Counted from the first letter of the stretch, positions 1-12,400 are shown. The stretch is 64,000 nucleotides of DNA from Morinoia aosen (GCA_030386875.1 CM059575.1:13664293-13728292); one strand, 5' to 3'. The notes: a model not told the origin generated them from the letters alone. Made by a program: numbers and translations.

Positions 1-1406
1 TACACTCAAGTTGACTAGGCAATAATGCAGCCAACTGAGGAAGCTGAGATGGTAGATATGATCGAGTCTCAGTGGAAGGGGAATTCTGTGGAGAGAATGA
101 TGGTTTAGCAGTCACACTATGATCGGAAGTGTACGCGACTTTTAATCGATCAATGCTCACGGGGTCGTGTGAACCCGATCTTTCCAGGACAAAATACTTG
201 GGCGTGCGTTTGATTATTTTGAATGGGCCATCATAAGGGCGCGTGAGTGTAGGTTTGATGGCGTCGTTTCGGACATACACATGTGTGCAGTCTCGCAAGG
301 CAGGATCCAGTTTGTCCTCAGTCTGAGGCATTCGCGGAGCCACATACTTGATCTGGCGCGTGCAATCTTTTAGGCAGGTTACATATGCGGAACGGTCAGC
401 GGATGAAAATTCAGGCAAAGGTTTTGGGTCAACCAAGTCGCCGGGGAGACGAAGTGTCTGACCATAGAGCATCTCTGCTGCTGTGCACTGCTGATCTTGT
501 CTGTACAGATTGCGGACGCTCAACAATACAACTGGAAGTCTGTCAGTCCAATCATTGCTGCAGTTTAGGCAACGTAATGCCGACTTTAGATCTCTGTGGA
601 CTCTCTCAATAAGTCCATTTGACTGTGGATGGTACGCGGTAGTTGCCGTATTTGCACACCCTAAGGCGGTACTAAGCTCACTCCAAAATTTGGAGGTAAA
701 TTGTGATCCCCGGTCATGCGTGACGCGTAAGGGAACACCAAATCTGGAGATCCAGTTGGACATGAAAGCGCCCGCTACAGTCTCGGTTTGGGTATCAGGA
801 AGAGGGACAGCCTCAACCCAACGTGTGAACCTATCGATGATGGTCAACAAATAAGAATAACCGCGCGACAAGGGCAAGGGACCCACCAAATCTAGGTGTA
901 CGGAGTCGAACTTGTGACCTGTGAATGCAACACTCTGCAGCGCTGCACGATTGTGTTTCACCACTTTACTACTCTGACACGCATGGCAATTTTGCACAAT
1001 TTGCTTGACCTCCTTACGCATCGCTGGCCAGACGTAACGATCAGAAATCAAACGCAATGTACGGTTAATACCCGGGTGCGAGAGAGAATGATAGTGGAGG
1101 ATAGCGACTCTGCGGAGAGTCGCGGGAAGATACAAAAGAGAAAGTCGCTCGGCATCACGGTACACGCCGTCAACCAAGGTTAACTTCAGAGAGGAAATGT
1201 TAGAAGATTTGAGAAGGTCCTGAAGTTCAGGATCCTCCTTCTGCGCGCTTTCAATGTTGCCGAAAGTGAGTTCACCACTGGTTTGGACAGTATTTATGCG
1301 CGATAAACAATCAGCGACAGTATTGTCCAACCCTTTTATGAAACGGATGTCAGTGGTAAACTGGCTTATGAACGACAAATGTCGAGCTTCTCTTGGGGAA
1401 TGTCTT

Positions 1407-3155
1407 TCAGAGGGCATCTTGATCGCTGAGGTCAGAGGTTTGTGATCTGTATAGATCACAAACTCCCTCGCCCTCTAGAACATAGCGAAAGTGTCTCACA
1501 GACAAGTAGATAGCAAGAAGTTCCCTACCGAACGCGCTATAAGCACGCTCAGTGGGCGACAGCTTTTTGGAAAAGAAAGCAAGAGGAGAGATGTTAGTCC
1601 CTACTTGTTGTTGCAAAACAGCACCCACAGCAGTACTGGAAGCGTCCACTACTAGACTAAAATCAGCATTAGCAATAGGGTAGGATAATTCCGTCGCGGA
1701 AGCTAACTTGTGCTTGATTTCCCCAAAAGCTTTGCGCGCTTCTTCTGTCCATTTTACCTCAATAGATTTGCCTTTTCGTTTCGGTTCGAGGAGGTCAGAC
1801 AAGGGGGCTAGAGTTTGCGCACAGTTGCGTATGAAACGATGATAGAAGTTAACAGAACCTAGGAACCTTCTTAGTTCCTTCTGGGTCTGTGGAAGAGGAA
1901 AGTTTTTGATCACTTCTACTTGGGAAGGCAAAGGTTTTAGACCTAGGCTAGAGATTTCATGACCTAAGTAAATCAGTGATGGCTTTCCGAGCTCACATTT
2001 TGCAGGATTTACGAGGAGTCCATTGTCGGACAATCTTTGAAAAACGACCCTAAGATGGTCTTTGTGCAACTCCGGGGTTGTGGATGCCACTAGGATGTCG
2101 TCTAGATAGACATAGGCGATGGTGAGATCAGAGAAAATTTCAGCCATGTGCCTTTGGAACGTTTGAGGAGCGTTCCTCAAGCCATATGGCATCTTGAGGA
2201 ACTCAAAGAGACCAAACGGAGTGATTACCGCGGTCTTCTCAATTGCGCTTTCCTCAAGTGGAATTTGATGAAAGGCGTGCTGAAGGTCTATCTTTGAGAA
2301 AATTTGAGCTCCCTCTAAATTTGCACTGAAATCATGCAAGTAAGGAATAGGGTAGCGATCAGGTAAAGTAACGGCATTCAACCTGCGGAAATCCCCGCAC
2401 GGTCTGAATTCACCGTTAGCCTTGGGTACTAGCAAAAGAGGGCTAGCCCAAGGGCTTTTGGAGCTGCGGATAATGCCATTTTCGAGCATGCGCGCAAATT
2501 CTTTCTTAGCTAACGCCAATCGGTCAGGTGGCAATCGCCTTGCACGGGAGTAAACCGGCGGTCCCGTCGTCTCTATGAAGTGCTTTGTGCTGGTCTGCAT
2601 TTTTGTAGAAACTAAGTTAGAATTTGTCAATGCAGGAAAATCTTTTAGTAATTGCTCAAACATGCACTCTTCCTTTAAAGCGATAGAGAAAGAATGCAAG
2701 ACATTAGCTCTAGTTATGCTACAAACGGGAATTGAGATCTGTGTCTCCTCGTCCCTAATTCTAGGGTTTTTAACATCTACAAGTATGCCAAACTTGGCTA
2801 GAAAATCAGCACCTATGATGGGCTCTTGTACTTCCGCGATCAGGAATGTGAAACGAAAGTTTCGCCTCAATCCCAGACTGCACTCTAATACTCTTTCACC
2901 GTAACAAGGAATTGGCGTGCCGTTTGCGGCGCGTAATGTCGCCAACAATGGATTGTTTTTGTCTTTCACCGTGGCTGGGATAATTGACACACTGGAGCCA
3001 GTGTCTATTAAAAATCGGTATTTGGTGACGGGATCGTGAATGGTCAAGAGGCGAGTAGTCTGGGAATGAGGCAACGCAGTACTCGCTACTATGCGTTGCT
3101 GTTGGCGTTTCCCGAAGTCATTTCGGTATAGCGAGGGCAAAAACGGGACCCGCAC
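1407..3155 (-). CDS. Pol fragment of the Gypsy element: protease, RT, RNase H
   Basis: Polyprotein segment of the LTR element. The aspartic protease motif LIDTGSSVSIIPA lies near residues 50-65. The RT domain runs from the YSRARRLPP region to the catalytic YLDDILVAS, with the family landmarks FRRLNAVTLPDRYPIP, FSKIDLQHAFHQIP and YLGHEIS. The RNase H start (LVVDASSTAVGAVLQQ) follows. Domain order and motifs are diagnostic of Ty3/Gypsy. Integrase sequence lies downstream on the same strand (about 1-1400). The element is treated as a fossil, so no detail of its interruptions is given. Confidence 0.9.
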   Translation of the reverse strand: MRVPFLPSLYRNDFGKRQQQRIVASTALPHSQTTRLLTIHDPVTKYRFLIDTGSSVSIIPATVKDKNNPLLATLRAANGTPIPCYGERVLECSLGLRRNFRFTFLIAEVQEPIIGADFLAKFGILVDVKNPRIRDEETQISIPVCSITRANVLHSFSIALKEECMFEQLLKDFPALTNSNLVSTKMQTSTKHFIETTGPPVYSRARRLPPDRLALAKKEFARMLENGIIRSSKSPWASPLLLVPKANGEFRPCGDFRRLNAVTLPDRYPIPYLHDFSANLEGAQIFSKIDLQHAFHQIPLEESAIEKTAVITPFGLFEFLKMPYGLRNAPQTFQRHMAEIFSDLTIAYVYLDDILVASTTPELHKDHLRVVFQRLSDNGLLVNPAKCELGKPSLIYLGHEISSLGLKPLPSQVEVIKNFPLPQTQKELRRFLGSVNFYHRFIRNCAQTLAPLSDLLEPKRKGKSIEVKWTEEARKAFGEIKHKLASATELSYPIANADFSLVVDASSTAVGAVLQQQVGTNISPLAFFSKKLSPTERAYSAFGRELLAIYLSVRHFRYVLEGEGVCDLYRSQTSDLSDQDAL

Positions 3156-4069
3156 TTTCGTGCTTGGTCACCATACTTCGTGTGATACCAGCATAAATTG
3201 CTACCGGCATCACGAGAGCGCGACCGAAAGCGGCGGTCTTGATTTGACCTATCATAGGATCTACCTCTATCAAAGCGTTGAGGAGGAGGAAAAGGATGAT
3301 AGTTGGAGGGATAGTCATAAGGATAGTCGTAGGCGTTTTGGTGGCTTTGGAATCTCCCTGGGCCTTGCTGAATGTGAGCTACGCTCTGACCACTCTGACC
3401 TAACTGGCAATTCTGTAAAGCTTGCTTTATCTCAGCGATGTCTTGCTGCATCTTATCTATTATGGCTGAGGATTGATTTTGAGTATTTGCGGGGCTAAAA
3501 TTTGCAGCAGCTGCATTAAGGGACGCAACTTGCGGTGCCTGTGGCGAATTAATGTTGCGCATCACCGTCTCGGTGGACTCCGCCAGCTTTTCCAACGTTT
3601 GATCAGGGCCTGCTAGCGATAAAAATGGACGCACATTCTGAGGAAGCTTAGTCATGAAAACTTCCTTCAGAAATCCCTCAGCTACGGCAACACCCGTAGC
3701 GAGTTTTCGCAGTTCTTTCACTAGCGAAGTGGGAGAGAAAGAGCTAGAGACAGATGGAATTGCTGAGGCGTCTACCAAACTACGAAATTTGTCCGCATCG
3801 GACATCTGCAACTTCTGCAGAATCTTTCTTTTTAAAGTGCCATACGGATCCACGGCGGGAGGGCTTTCGAGCAAATGATTTGAATCATTCAACAATTTTG
3901 TGGGGGCTGCGGACACAAGGGCATAGAATTGATCAGTATTATTGGTTACTTTATGATACCTAAACATCGCCTCACACTGCTGGAACCAGGTGTGGGCGTC
4001 CTCCGGAATGAAGGGAGGGAGCCTAATGGGTTTTGTGGGGGCTCGATCTTCATTATCTGATTCAGTCAT
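3089..4069 (-). CDS. Gag-like protein of the Gypsy element
   Basis: Structural gag ORF of the LTR element, about 326 residues from the ATG at 4069. The N-terminal half has the LPPF...WFQQCEAMF pattern typical of arthropod Gypsy gag proteins. It is followed by a Gln/Asn-rich linker, a basic Arg/Ser-rich stretch and a single Cys/His knuckle beginning CWYHTKYGDQARKC near the C-terminus, which would bind RNA. It overlaps the pol frame by about 65 bases in another frame. Elements of this group commonly express pol by frameshift or read-through. I chose the ATG at 4069 because the upstream in-frame extension has no ATG. Confidence 0.8.
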   Translation of the reverse strand: MTESDNEDRAPTKPIRLPPFIPEDAHTWFQQCEAMFRYHKVTNNTDQFYALVSAAPTKLLNDSNHLLESPPAVDPYGTLKRKILQKLQMSDADKFRSLVDASAIPSVSSSFSPTSLVKELRKLATGVAVAEGFLKEVFMTKLPQNVRPFLSLAGPDQTLEKLAESTETVMRNINSPQAPQVASLNAAAANFSPANTQNQSSAIIDKMQQDIAEIKQALQNCQLGQSGQSVAHIQQGPGRFQSHQNAYDYPYDYPSNYHPFPPPQRFDRGRSYDRSNQDRRFRSRSRDAGSNLCWYHTKYGDQARKCGSRFCPRYTEMTSGNANSNA

Positions 4070-4652
4070 GCTAGCGATCTCTTTTGGGATGCACAATTAA
4101 TGATATCAGTGCCTAAGACTTGGAATTAAGTGGCAAGGGTTTGCATTAATTCTTTACCTACTCAATCATTCAGATAAAGTTGAAACAGAAGGAAGGAAAT
4201 ATGAAATTGGAAACGAAAAAAAATTTTATGCGGTATGCGGCAATTTGCGTAGGCACAAAAACAGGTGAGAAAAAAAAATTATTTTTCTACCTACTCGATC
4301 GATCAATAACGTTGAAGAAGACGGAGGGAAAATAGAGAATGGAAACGCGAATTTTTACGGTAGTCAGAATAAACGTAAGCACGGAAATAGGAAAAAAAAA
4401 TTTTTCTACCTACTGAGGCACATAAAACAAATAAAGACAGGAACAGCATAAAAGAGAAAAAAAAATTTTTTTAGAGCTGCTCAGAGAACGATTAGCACAG
4501 TGACATCTATAGAAAATTCTCAAAGACTACGACATGGGAAATTTATCACTACAATGATATGCCAAAATTATCCTCTCACAATCTCTCAAACCTCATCGAG
4601 TTGATTTTTTTGTATTTAAGTTCTAAGACTGGGTATTTATAGCTTTTGCGCT

Positions 4653-4662
4653 GGGGTCACCA
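4653..4662 (-). other. Probable primer-binding site of the Gypsy element
   Basis: The minus strand reads TGGTGACCCC, directly after a CACACAC stretch that would end the 5' LTR. It lies about 580 bases upstream of the gag ATG, where a tRNA primer-binding site is expected in Gypsy elements. The matching tRNA was not checked. Confidence 0.5.
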
Positions 4663-4663
4663 G

Positions 4664-7600
4664 TGTGTGGTTCGACCGTTGGGTGGTTTGAACCGGAAGT
4701 AATGGTTCTTGACGGCCAAAATCAACACGACTCTCGACAAGGTATCTGAGAAACTATAAGAGGGATAATGATGACAATTTTGAAAACTCAGCTTTTTCAG
4801 TGTTGTTTATTGAAGGAAACCAAGGAGGTCTGGCTTGGATCTTGATCTCGGAGAGCTTGTCTAGGTGGGCAATCCGTGCCGGAGGGTCAGGCGGCGTCGG
4901 CGAAGGCCGTCACGCGATGGAGTCGGCAGGAGGTGAGTGAGTTGTATTTGGGACTTTGAATGAGTCAATTTAGATTCGGGCAGCTCAAGCCTTGGGTAAG
5001 TAGTGACGGGAAGACGAGTCACGTTATGCTTTCTGCTTTATAAGTTTCAAGCGGGACAATCGAGCGAGGGTAAATGATGTAGCTCAGGTATTAGGCTCAG
5101 GTAGATTTACTGGCCTATCTCAGACTAATGCCAAGAGACCAACTCAAAATAAGGTAAGGTGGGAGCAAGTTAAGTTACAGCTCATATTGGCAGTTCGCAC
5201 CCAGGGAGATTTATAACTGTGAGTGTGTTGTGTGACGATGCCGTTGCGGTCCTGCAAAGAGTCCAACACGCTGGATGAGCAGTCCAAGGAGACATCAAGG
5301 AAATTTCAACACTATCAGTTTTCCCAAAGTGCATGATAAACTCCCCACAAAGTAGATTCCTCCGAGAACATCCTACAGATCCAACACCAGCTAAATTGAG
5401 AAAGGGTAGGAAGAATCAATTAAGAAACTCTGATGCAACTGCTCTTGCTTTAAATATTAGGCAGAAATTTTAAGAATTTTTAGTAATACTATTGGTGATT
5501 ATCTAGGAGCAAAAATTGGGGATCAAATCCCTGGAACCATTTAAAACACATGACTTAGCAAGACATGGTTCAAGAAGCAGAAAAAAAGAATTACAGCAAT
5601 TAAGAATTTTAGATAAAGAGAATTAATGCTTCTTTAAGTACTCTAGGACGTCTCTATAACTGTACAAGACATAACAGAGAAAAATTCTCAGGTTTTATCG
5701 ATATAAATCCTACTGAAAATCACGGATAATATCAGTTGCAATTAATAAATGGTAAGGAAAAAAATACCCAATAATAAGAAAAGGAACACTAAACGTTTTG
5801 CTTGCACAGAAAAGGAAATGTGCACAAGCTGAAAACATGAAGATCGGTGCGGTGAATAACCCGGCGGTTTTAAAGCGTCGCCATTGGCGATAACCCACCG
5901 GATACATCGTACGCATTCGTGAAAGCATGTGCTAGTAGGTACTTTTTACATAAAAATTAAGCAGAGGTGCTTTAAATTTTGATAATGATTATGAAATTAA
6001 AGAAAAGGGAACTAAAGAAACTTTAGTAAGCATGTGCATTAAGAATTTGCGTACTCTATTAGTTCGTACGAAATTCTTGAAAAGGCATTCCCACTTATTA
6101 CACGTCAAACATTTAAGAAAAGCTACTACTAGTATGTTTGTAAGGAATCTTATTCGAAAATGCGTAAGAACAATTTTTGAATCGCAAAATCTTAACGCGA
6201 CGGCAATCTGCGCGTCGCCATTTTTAAGAACAAGGAACCGGCACAAAAACGCCAACGGCTCTGTCGTGCTCTAACAAGTGGTTTATATGATCGAATTTCA
6301 ATCTCTACATGAACGCTGCAAGTGTATGACTTTCAGTAAGAAAAAAGACGTAGTTTAGTATTTAGTATAAGTATACTGACACACGAAATGCACATGGTGT
6401 AAAAATTCACGCTAAATCATGTTGAGGAATTCTGAATGAGAACATGCTACATCACTTCCCACGCATAATTACGTATCTTAATACCAGCACTGTCACTATT
6501 TATACACACTGAACACGACGAAAAGGAACACGATAATTTTCTAACACATTTTAACTCACGAGAATTTGCTGTAACACCGCTAGAGTAGGACACCAAAGTA
6601 AGAGTGGCTTATTGAAAGAAGAGACGCGCAACTGCGCAGTGTTGCCACCAGAGGGCTCCTCTCTCGAAAAATGTCAAGTGTTGTTTTTATTATTTCATGC
6701 ATTTACACAAAAACTTCAATGATTACGAATTAGAAGTAGAAAATAATTAATAATAAATTAGAGTAAGATTTTTAATGCTAATAATTAATTTATTTAAGTG
6801 CGAATGGATATTTTATAATTCTTAAAGCTTTGTAGCGATATGCTACAAAGTCAAGTAATCTTTATGACAATTCTAGCCTTAGTTAGGATCAGTACAGTCA
6901 GCTCTCGACTGCGGCTTAGCGTAAACGTTCGAATTAAACACTGCCAATTTTTAAGATACTCATTGTAAATATTAATCAAGACAAACTACCTTACATTGCC
7001 TACCCAGTAATATTCTTATCTCATGTATTAATCTTGCACTCCGATTCGGAGATGGTCGTACACGAGCGTTACGGTCAATAGTACCCGGAGGATACTCGCT
7101 TGGTGGAGTAATGGCATGTAGGGAGATTCATGATTGTCCATACGAGTACTTATTGTTGCGACTGCCTCGCCCTTGTTCAGGCGCCAGAATAGGGCCGGGG
7201 CACCCGCATATAATCCTCCATTTGAGGCAATCCTGTAATTCAGCAGTAAAGCTCGCAGCCTGGCTTGCGTAGCGACTGTCTCTCCTTGTGTTATCATGCT
7301 TGAACAATTAACCCAAGCTAATCTCCCGTACAGAAGATCCTGGGAAGCCGACACACAAACAATCACCACCAACATTCAATTAACAATTCCCATACTCTAT
7401 CAGCCACACAGCTATCAATCAACCACCCAAGCCACAAGGCACTAGCAGAAATAACTACCTCCTTCGAGGCACTCATATAATCAAAACTGTTACCGCCCCT
7501 GCGGAATATTACACTAACAAATCCACTCTCGCCGGGATCCACCCCGGATCCTCTCGAGCCACGGCACCTGCTGAAGTGCGGCTACTCACTGGACCGAACC

Positions 7601-7690
7601 TTCTTCCTCAAGAAGTGGATCTCCATACTGCTGCCGTAGTCACGGCACTCAGAGTCGACAGAATAAATACAAGGCGAGAGTATACAGTTC
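4664..7690. other. Probable 5' LTR of the Gypsy element, then unassigned sequence
   Basis: No gene is recognised. The low-coordinate part is probably the 5' LTR of the minus-strand Gypsy element. A minus-strand AATAAA at 4806-4811 lies about 145 bases before the proposed LTR end, as expected for an R/U5 region. I cannot place the outer LTR boundary because the partner LTR lies outside the window. A near-perfect CTCF-type motif, CCACCAGAGGGC, is at 6645-6656. Around 7030-7690 base composition rises towards GC and a small inverted repeat (GGGATCC near 7540) occurs. This may be flanking DNA or the start of the next LINE. Confidence 0.35.
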
Positions 7691-8230
7691 TTTCATTGTC
7701 CTGCAGAGGTCAATCGTGCAAGTGAGATTAGTTGCCCGTAAGAAACACAAGCCTTGCACCAAGAAACACAACTAGCAAGGCTACGTGTACCCGGACCCTC
7801 CAGAAGGAGGACGGTCAGCGGTCCAAGTTTCGTTCCGAGCGGTGTGCACGTGTTTCTGGTCCTCCGACGAATATTGTGGTGAATTAAAGTGAAGTTGCTA
7901 AAAAATGGTATAGTTTGTATATTCACGTGAGTACAGTGTGTGACTTTGTATGGAGTGCTCGTGAGAGTAGTTTTTTTGTTGCGTGAGAGTTGAGACTGAG
8001 CATTGGACTTTGGTGTGGTGACTTGCAATTTTTGACTGAGGTGTTTTGACTGGTAGTTAAGCTTTCTTTGCATATAAAGAGTATAGTGTTTGACATTGTA
8101 GAGAGTGACTGTGAGTAGTAGGAAACGTTTTTGTTTCTTTTTTTTGATAACTTGATTTTCAGTAGATTTGGTGAGTGAAGACTCCTTCTGCCTGTGAAAT
8201 TTGTACTGAGATAGAAGTCTGTGTTTGAGG

Positions 8231-9400
8231 ATGGCAAGAAATAGGACTGGTCGTAGGAAGGGAGGTGCAAGTGGAATGGATGAGGAGATTGAGTGCATGA
8301 CTTGTAAAGAGTGGGTAGATATAGATGCATGCAAAGGTTTGAGAGAGATGAGTCGGAGGAAGTTGAATGATCTTGTGTTTACGTGCTGGAAATGTTTGAA
8401 TGACGAGAGAAAGAAGTTGGAAGAGGAGGTTGAGAGATTGACAATTCTGATGGTTGCTTTAGAGGCCGATTTGAAGGATGAAAGGAAGTTGAATGAAGGA
8501 AAGAATGAGAATGGTGCAAATGCAGTGAATGAAGAGGTAAATGGTGGTGGTGCAAGGAGTACAAATGAAGTGGATGATGGTGCAAGGAGTGCAAATGAAG
8601 TGGATGATGGTGCAAGGAGTGTGAATGCAATAAATGAAGTGAATGGTGGTGCAAATGTGCCAGATGAAAGTAGAAGGATGAATGAGCATGATGAAAGAAG
8701 TACGAATGGGAAGAGAGTGAAGGAGCAACCTATTGATATGCCACATGAGGTGCAGGCGCCTGTAGTGGAAGTGAATGAAAGGAAGATGGATGGAAAGAGT
8801 GATGTGAGTGGAAGAGTTGAACGAAAGAGGAGTATGAAAGGGAGAGTGAGACCTACGATTAGAATATGTGGTGACAGCATGGTGAAGAATGTGGATAGGT
8901 TTGTGAGTATGACTGACCGTAGTGGATGTACGAGCATGAGAGGAAAGGGAGTGAATGAGATTTGTAGGCATGCTGAGGAAGTGATAGATGGAATGGATGA
9001 AGGGATGGTTGTACTGCAAGGAGGTGGCAATGGATTGCTTGAATGTGGGAGAGAGCGTACTGTGAATGCAATTATGAATGTTGTTGAAAGGGCGCGAAAG
9101 AAGAATGTAAGAGTGGCTGTGACCAGTCTGCTGAGAAGGCCTGCATGTGGTGAGGAGTATGAAAGGGTGCGAAAAGAGGTGAATAGGGAAGTGCATAAAA
9201 GGATTATGAGTATGAAAGCTGAGAGTATGAGGAAGCGTGAAATAGGTTCCAGCTTCCTTGATATGGATAACCTGATCCAGAGTGGGTGTTTTCGTGGAGA
9301 TGGAGTCCACCTTACTCAAGAAGGTGAGATGAAACTCTCCAGGAGATACATCCGGTGGATTGGGTGTACTCATATTGTAATGGAAGGTGGAACTGGATGA
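8231..9400 (+). CDS. LINE A1 ORF1: zinc-finger plus esterase-like protein
   Basis: About 389 residues from the ATG at 8231; a TTG two codons earlier is not used. The N-terminus has a Cys-rich motif (CMTCKEWVDIDAC...CWKC, residues about 20-60) resembling a short PHD/RING-type finger. A charged coiled-coil-like stretch and a low-complexity block follow, with repeats of ARSxNEVDDG. The second half (about residue 215 onward) looks like an SGNH hydrolase: the GDSMV nucleophile block, GGGNG, and the terminal DGVHLTQEG block holding the Asp/His pair. Esterase-bearing ORF1 proteins are known from CR1/L2-type LINEs, where they are thought to associate with the element RNP. The stop codon is TGA, followed directly and in frame by the ORF2 ATG. 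Confidence 0.8.
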   Translation: MARNRTGRRKGGASGMDEEIECMTCKEWVDIDACKGLREMSRRKLNDLVFTCWKCLNDERKKLEEEVERLTILMVALEADLKDERKLNEGKNENGANAVNEEVNGGGARSTNEVDDGARSANEVDDGARSVNAINEVNGGANVPDESRRMNEHDERSTNGKRVKEQPIDMPHEVQAPVVEVNERKMDGKSDVSGRVERKRSMKGRVRPTIRICGDSMVKNVDRFVSMTDRSGCTSMRGKGVNEICRHAEEVIDGMDEGMVVLQGGGNGLLECGRERTVNAIMNVVERARKKNVRVAVTSLLRRPACGEEYERVRKEVNREVHKRIMSMKAESMRKREIGSSFLDMDNLIQSGCFRGDGVHLTQEGEMKLSRRYIRWIGCTHIVMEGGTG

Positions 9401-12400
9401 ATGGAAAGCTGTCAGAGCAAAAATGAAAAATGTTGTGAATTGTCCAATAGTGTTGTAAGGTTTGGATGTATAAATGTGCGTGGATGGAATGCAGGAAAGT
9501 TAAATGACCTTGTAGCAGAATTTGAGAATGGAGATTTGGATTGTGTTGGTGTAGTAGAGACCCAAATGCGTGATAGAGTCAGTTTAAAATGTAAGGAGAG
9601 TAAGTACTACATGATTGGAAAAGGGCGTGTAAGTTGGCAAAAAAGAGGTGGTGGAGTTGGTCTCATTGTAAAAAATGCTCTAAATTGGAAATTAGAAGAA
9701 ATTCCTGTTGGAAATGAACCTGAGAGTGAAGATCTGTTAGTAATAAAGTGTGAAAGAATGCATGCCAGAGAATGTGTTATTGTGGTTGTATGCTATATGA
9801 CAACTGATGGTATTTTAGCTCATCAAGAGAATGTAAAAAAGTATGAAATATTAACAAGAATTGTGCAAGAGCATTGCAGATGCCCTCTGATTTTGATGGG
9901 TGATATGAATGGCCATGTTGGTATACTTGGTGAGCCTGTGAATGCAAATGGACAAAAATTGATTGATTTCTGTGATGAGAATGAACTTGAGAACCTAAAT
10001 GTAACAATAGGAAATGGCTTGCATACATGGCAAAGCAGGGAATGTAAAACTGCAATTGACTATATGATAGTGAATAGTAGAGCAAGAGAGTGTGTCAAAG
10101 AAATGTTTGTAGATGAAGATGATTTTGATATTGATAGTGACCATAAAATGCTTGTACTAGAATATAATTGGGGTGGAAAGGAGCCGATGCAGAAGGCCAG
10201 CAGAGTAAGAGAAAATTGGCGTATTAAAATGGCAAACTGGGAAGAATTTAGAAATGAATTGAGTAGATGTAACTGGAACAGGTGTGGAAATGTAAATGAC
10301 CTAAATAAGGAGATTGCAAGAACCTTGTATGATGTGGCAGAGCAAAAGATCGGTAGAATGAAATGCAGGAAAAGTACAGGGAATGCTAGGTGGTTTACGA
10401 GTGAGATAAAGGAAGAACGAACGAGAAGGAAGACTTTAAATAAAAAACAACGCAGTATGAGGAAAATGTATGAAAGACGCAGAATTACTGAGGATGAATG
10501 GCAGAGTGTATGGAATGAGTACAAGGACCAGCAAAAGAAAGTAAAGAGAATGATCAATGAGGCTAGGGTTAAAGAAGAGAGACACCAAGTTGAAAATCTA
10601 AGAAAGAAAGGTCCAGATGGAATAAAAGATTGGTATAGGTTTATACAAGGTAATGATAGAGGTAGTGAAGTTCAAGTTGATGAATTAGTAGTCAATGGTT
10701 GCAGTGTGCAAGATAGGATGCAAATGGTGAAAGCAGTTGAAGAATACTGGGAGGACATTGGTGGAATGAATGAGCAGGTTACAGATGATGAACCAATAAA
10801 TTTTCTGATAGATGAACATGAACTGCAAATGGAAGACGAAATCACTTGTGAAGAGATTGTAAGTTTTTTGAAGAAAGTGAAAAATGGAAAGGCATGTGGT
10901 CCTGATAAGATACCATATGAGTTCTATAAATGTGGAGGAGAGAGTGTATTCAGTATGTTGAAATGTTTATTTGATGAGATATGGAAGAGTGAAAGAGTAC
11001 CGGATGACTGGAACAAGTGTAATGTAGTTCTGTTGCATAAGGGTGGACATAAGAGTATGAAAGAACTTAAAAATTACAGACCAATTGCACTGGGTGACAC
11101 CGTATGTAAGATCTTTTGTGGTATTTTGAATGAGAGAATGAAAAATTTAGTTGAGGAATTAGGAGTCCTGGGAGAAGAACAGAATGGTTTTAGGCAAGAT
11201 AGACGGGGGGAGGATAATCTGTTTGTAGTGAGTGAAATAATTGAGCGAATGAAGAAGGATAACAAGAAGGTATATTTAGCATTCCTGGATATTGAAAAGG
11301 CGTATGACAGAGTGGATCGGGTTAGGCTGTTTGAAATTTTGAGAAAAGTTGGTTTTAGCAGAAAAATAGTGAACATTGTACAGAGTCTGTATGAGAACAC
11401 AAGTGCTATCTACAGGTTAGGAAATTTGGAAACAGGGCAAGTGAGGAGTGTTAGAGGAGTGAGACAGGGCTGTACTCTGTCCCCCCTGTTGTTTGGATTG
11501 TACACAGAAGAATTAGCAGTTCGACTGAGAGGGAGTGGTTTAGGACTGAAAGTTGGTAATGAGAGACTGAGCTGTTTGTTGTATGCTGATGATGTGGTTG
11601 TGGTTAGTGAATGTGGTCATGAACTACAAAGGATGCTTGACATTGTGAATGGATATAGTACAGATTTCAAGATGAACTTTGGTGCCGATAAAAGTAAGGT
11701 CATGGTTATAAATAGTGATGAGACTGATAGAGACAGACTGTGGAATATTGGAGAAATCAGAATAGGTAGAACAAAAGAATACAAATATCTAGGTTGTATG
11801 ATGAGTGAAGATGGATGTACTAGAACTAAAGGTGAGAAAGTGGCTAAAGCAATGCAGTGGAGTGGACGGTTAGGTAGTGTGGCCAAATACAGAGCAAACA
11901 AGTACGAATGTGTGAGAGGAATGTGGAAGTATGTTGCTGTACCTAGTGTCATGTATGGTATGAGTGCTCTTGCTTGGAATGGAAGTGATCTTGAAAAGCT
12001 GGATGTGATACAAAATAAGGTAGGACGTGTAGCATTGGGTGCTCCGAAATGGACAGCTATAGAAGCCATTAGAGGTGACCTAGGGTGGAGCCTATTTTCA
12101 GAAAGAATGATGAAAGCTGTGCTGAATTATAAGGTGAGGATTGAAAGAATGCAGAATAGCAGGTGGGTAAGGCGAATCTTTGAATGGAATCTTAGTGTAA
12201 GCTATTGGGAGAAAGTATGTTGGGGGCATGCAAGGAAACTCAGTATGCAAAAGATTATTCATGTTAGAATTGGGAGACCTGTGGATGACTGGAGTTTAAT
12301 AAATGCAGGAGGTGTAGGGCCTGAGTGGGACTGCAAGAGGTGGAAGAAAGAGATTGAGAGACAAACAAAAGAGTATGGATTGAATAAGTGGAAGCTTAGC

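Larger units (their letters stand above)
1..4672 (-). mobile_element. Ty3/Gypsy LTR retrotransposon, partial, broken
   Basis: A fossil LTR retrotransposon read on the minus strand. From its 5' side (high coordinates) it shows a probable primer-binding site near 4653-4662, gag (to 4069), then protease, reverse transcriptase and RNase H (within 1407-3155), and integrase-like sequence (about 1-1400) continuing past the window edge. The part order PR-RT-RH-IN and the YLDD-type RT place it in Ty3/Gypsy. Coding sequence is recognisable throughout, but the copy looks broken, with a few interruptions in the visible part, mostly in the integrase half. No envelope gene can be judged because the 3' end is outside the window. 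Age cannot be estimated without its second LTR. Confidence 0.9.

Noticed and set aside
7028-7375. 115-residue minus-strand open frame before LINE A1
   Set aside because: No recognisable motif, splice context or neighbour; could be chance in a GC-richer stretch.
7693-9373. Minus-strand open frames of 445 and 304 residues opposite LINE A1 ORF1
   Set aside because: Composition (Ser/His/Pro-rich) mirrors the A/G-rich sense ORF; the plus-strand reading has domain motifs and these do not.
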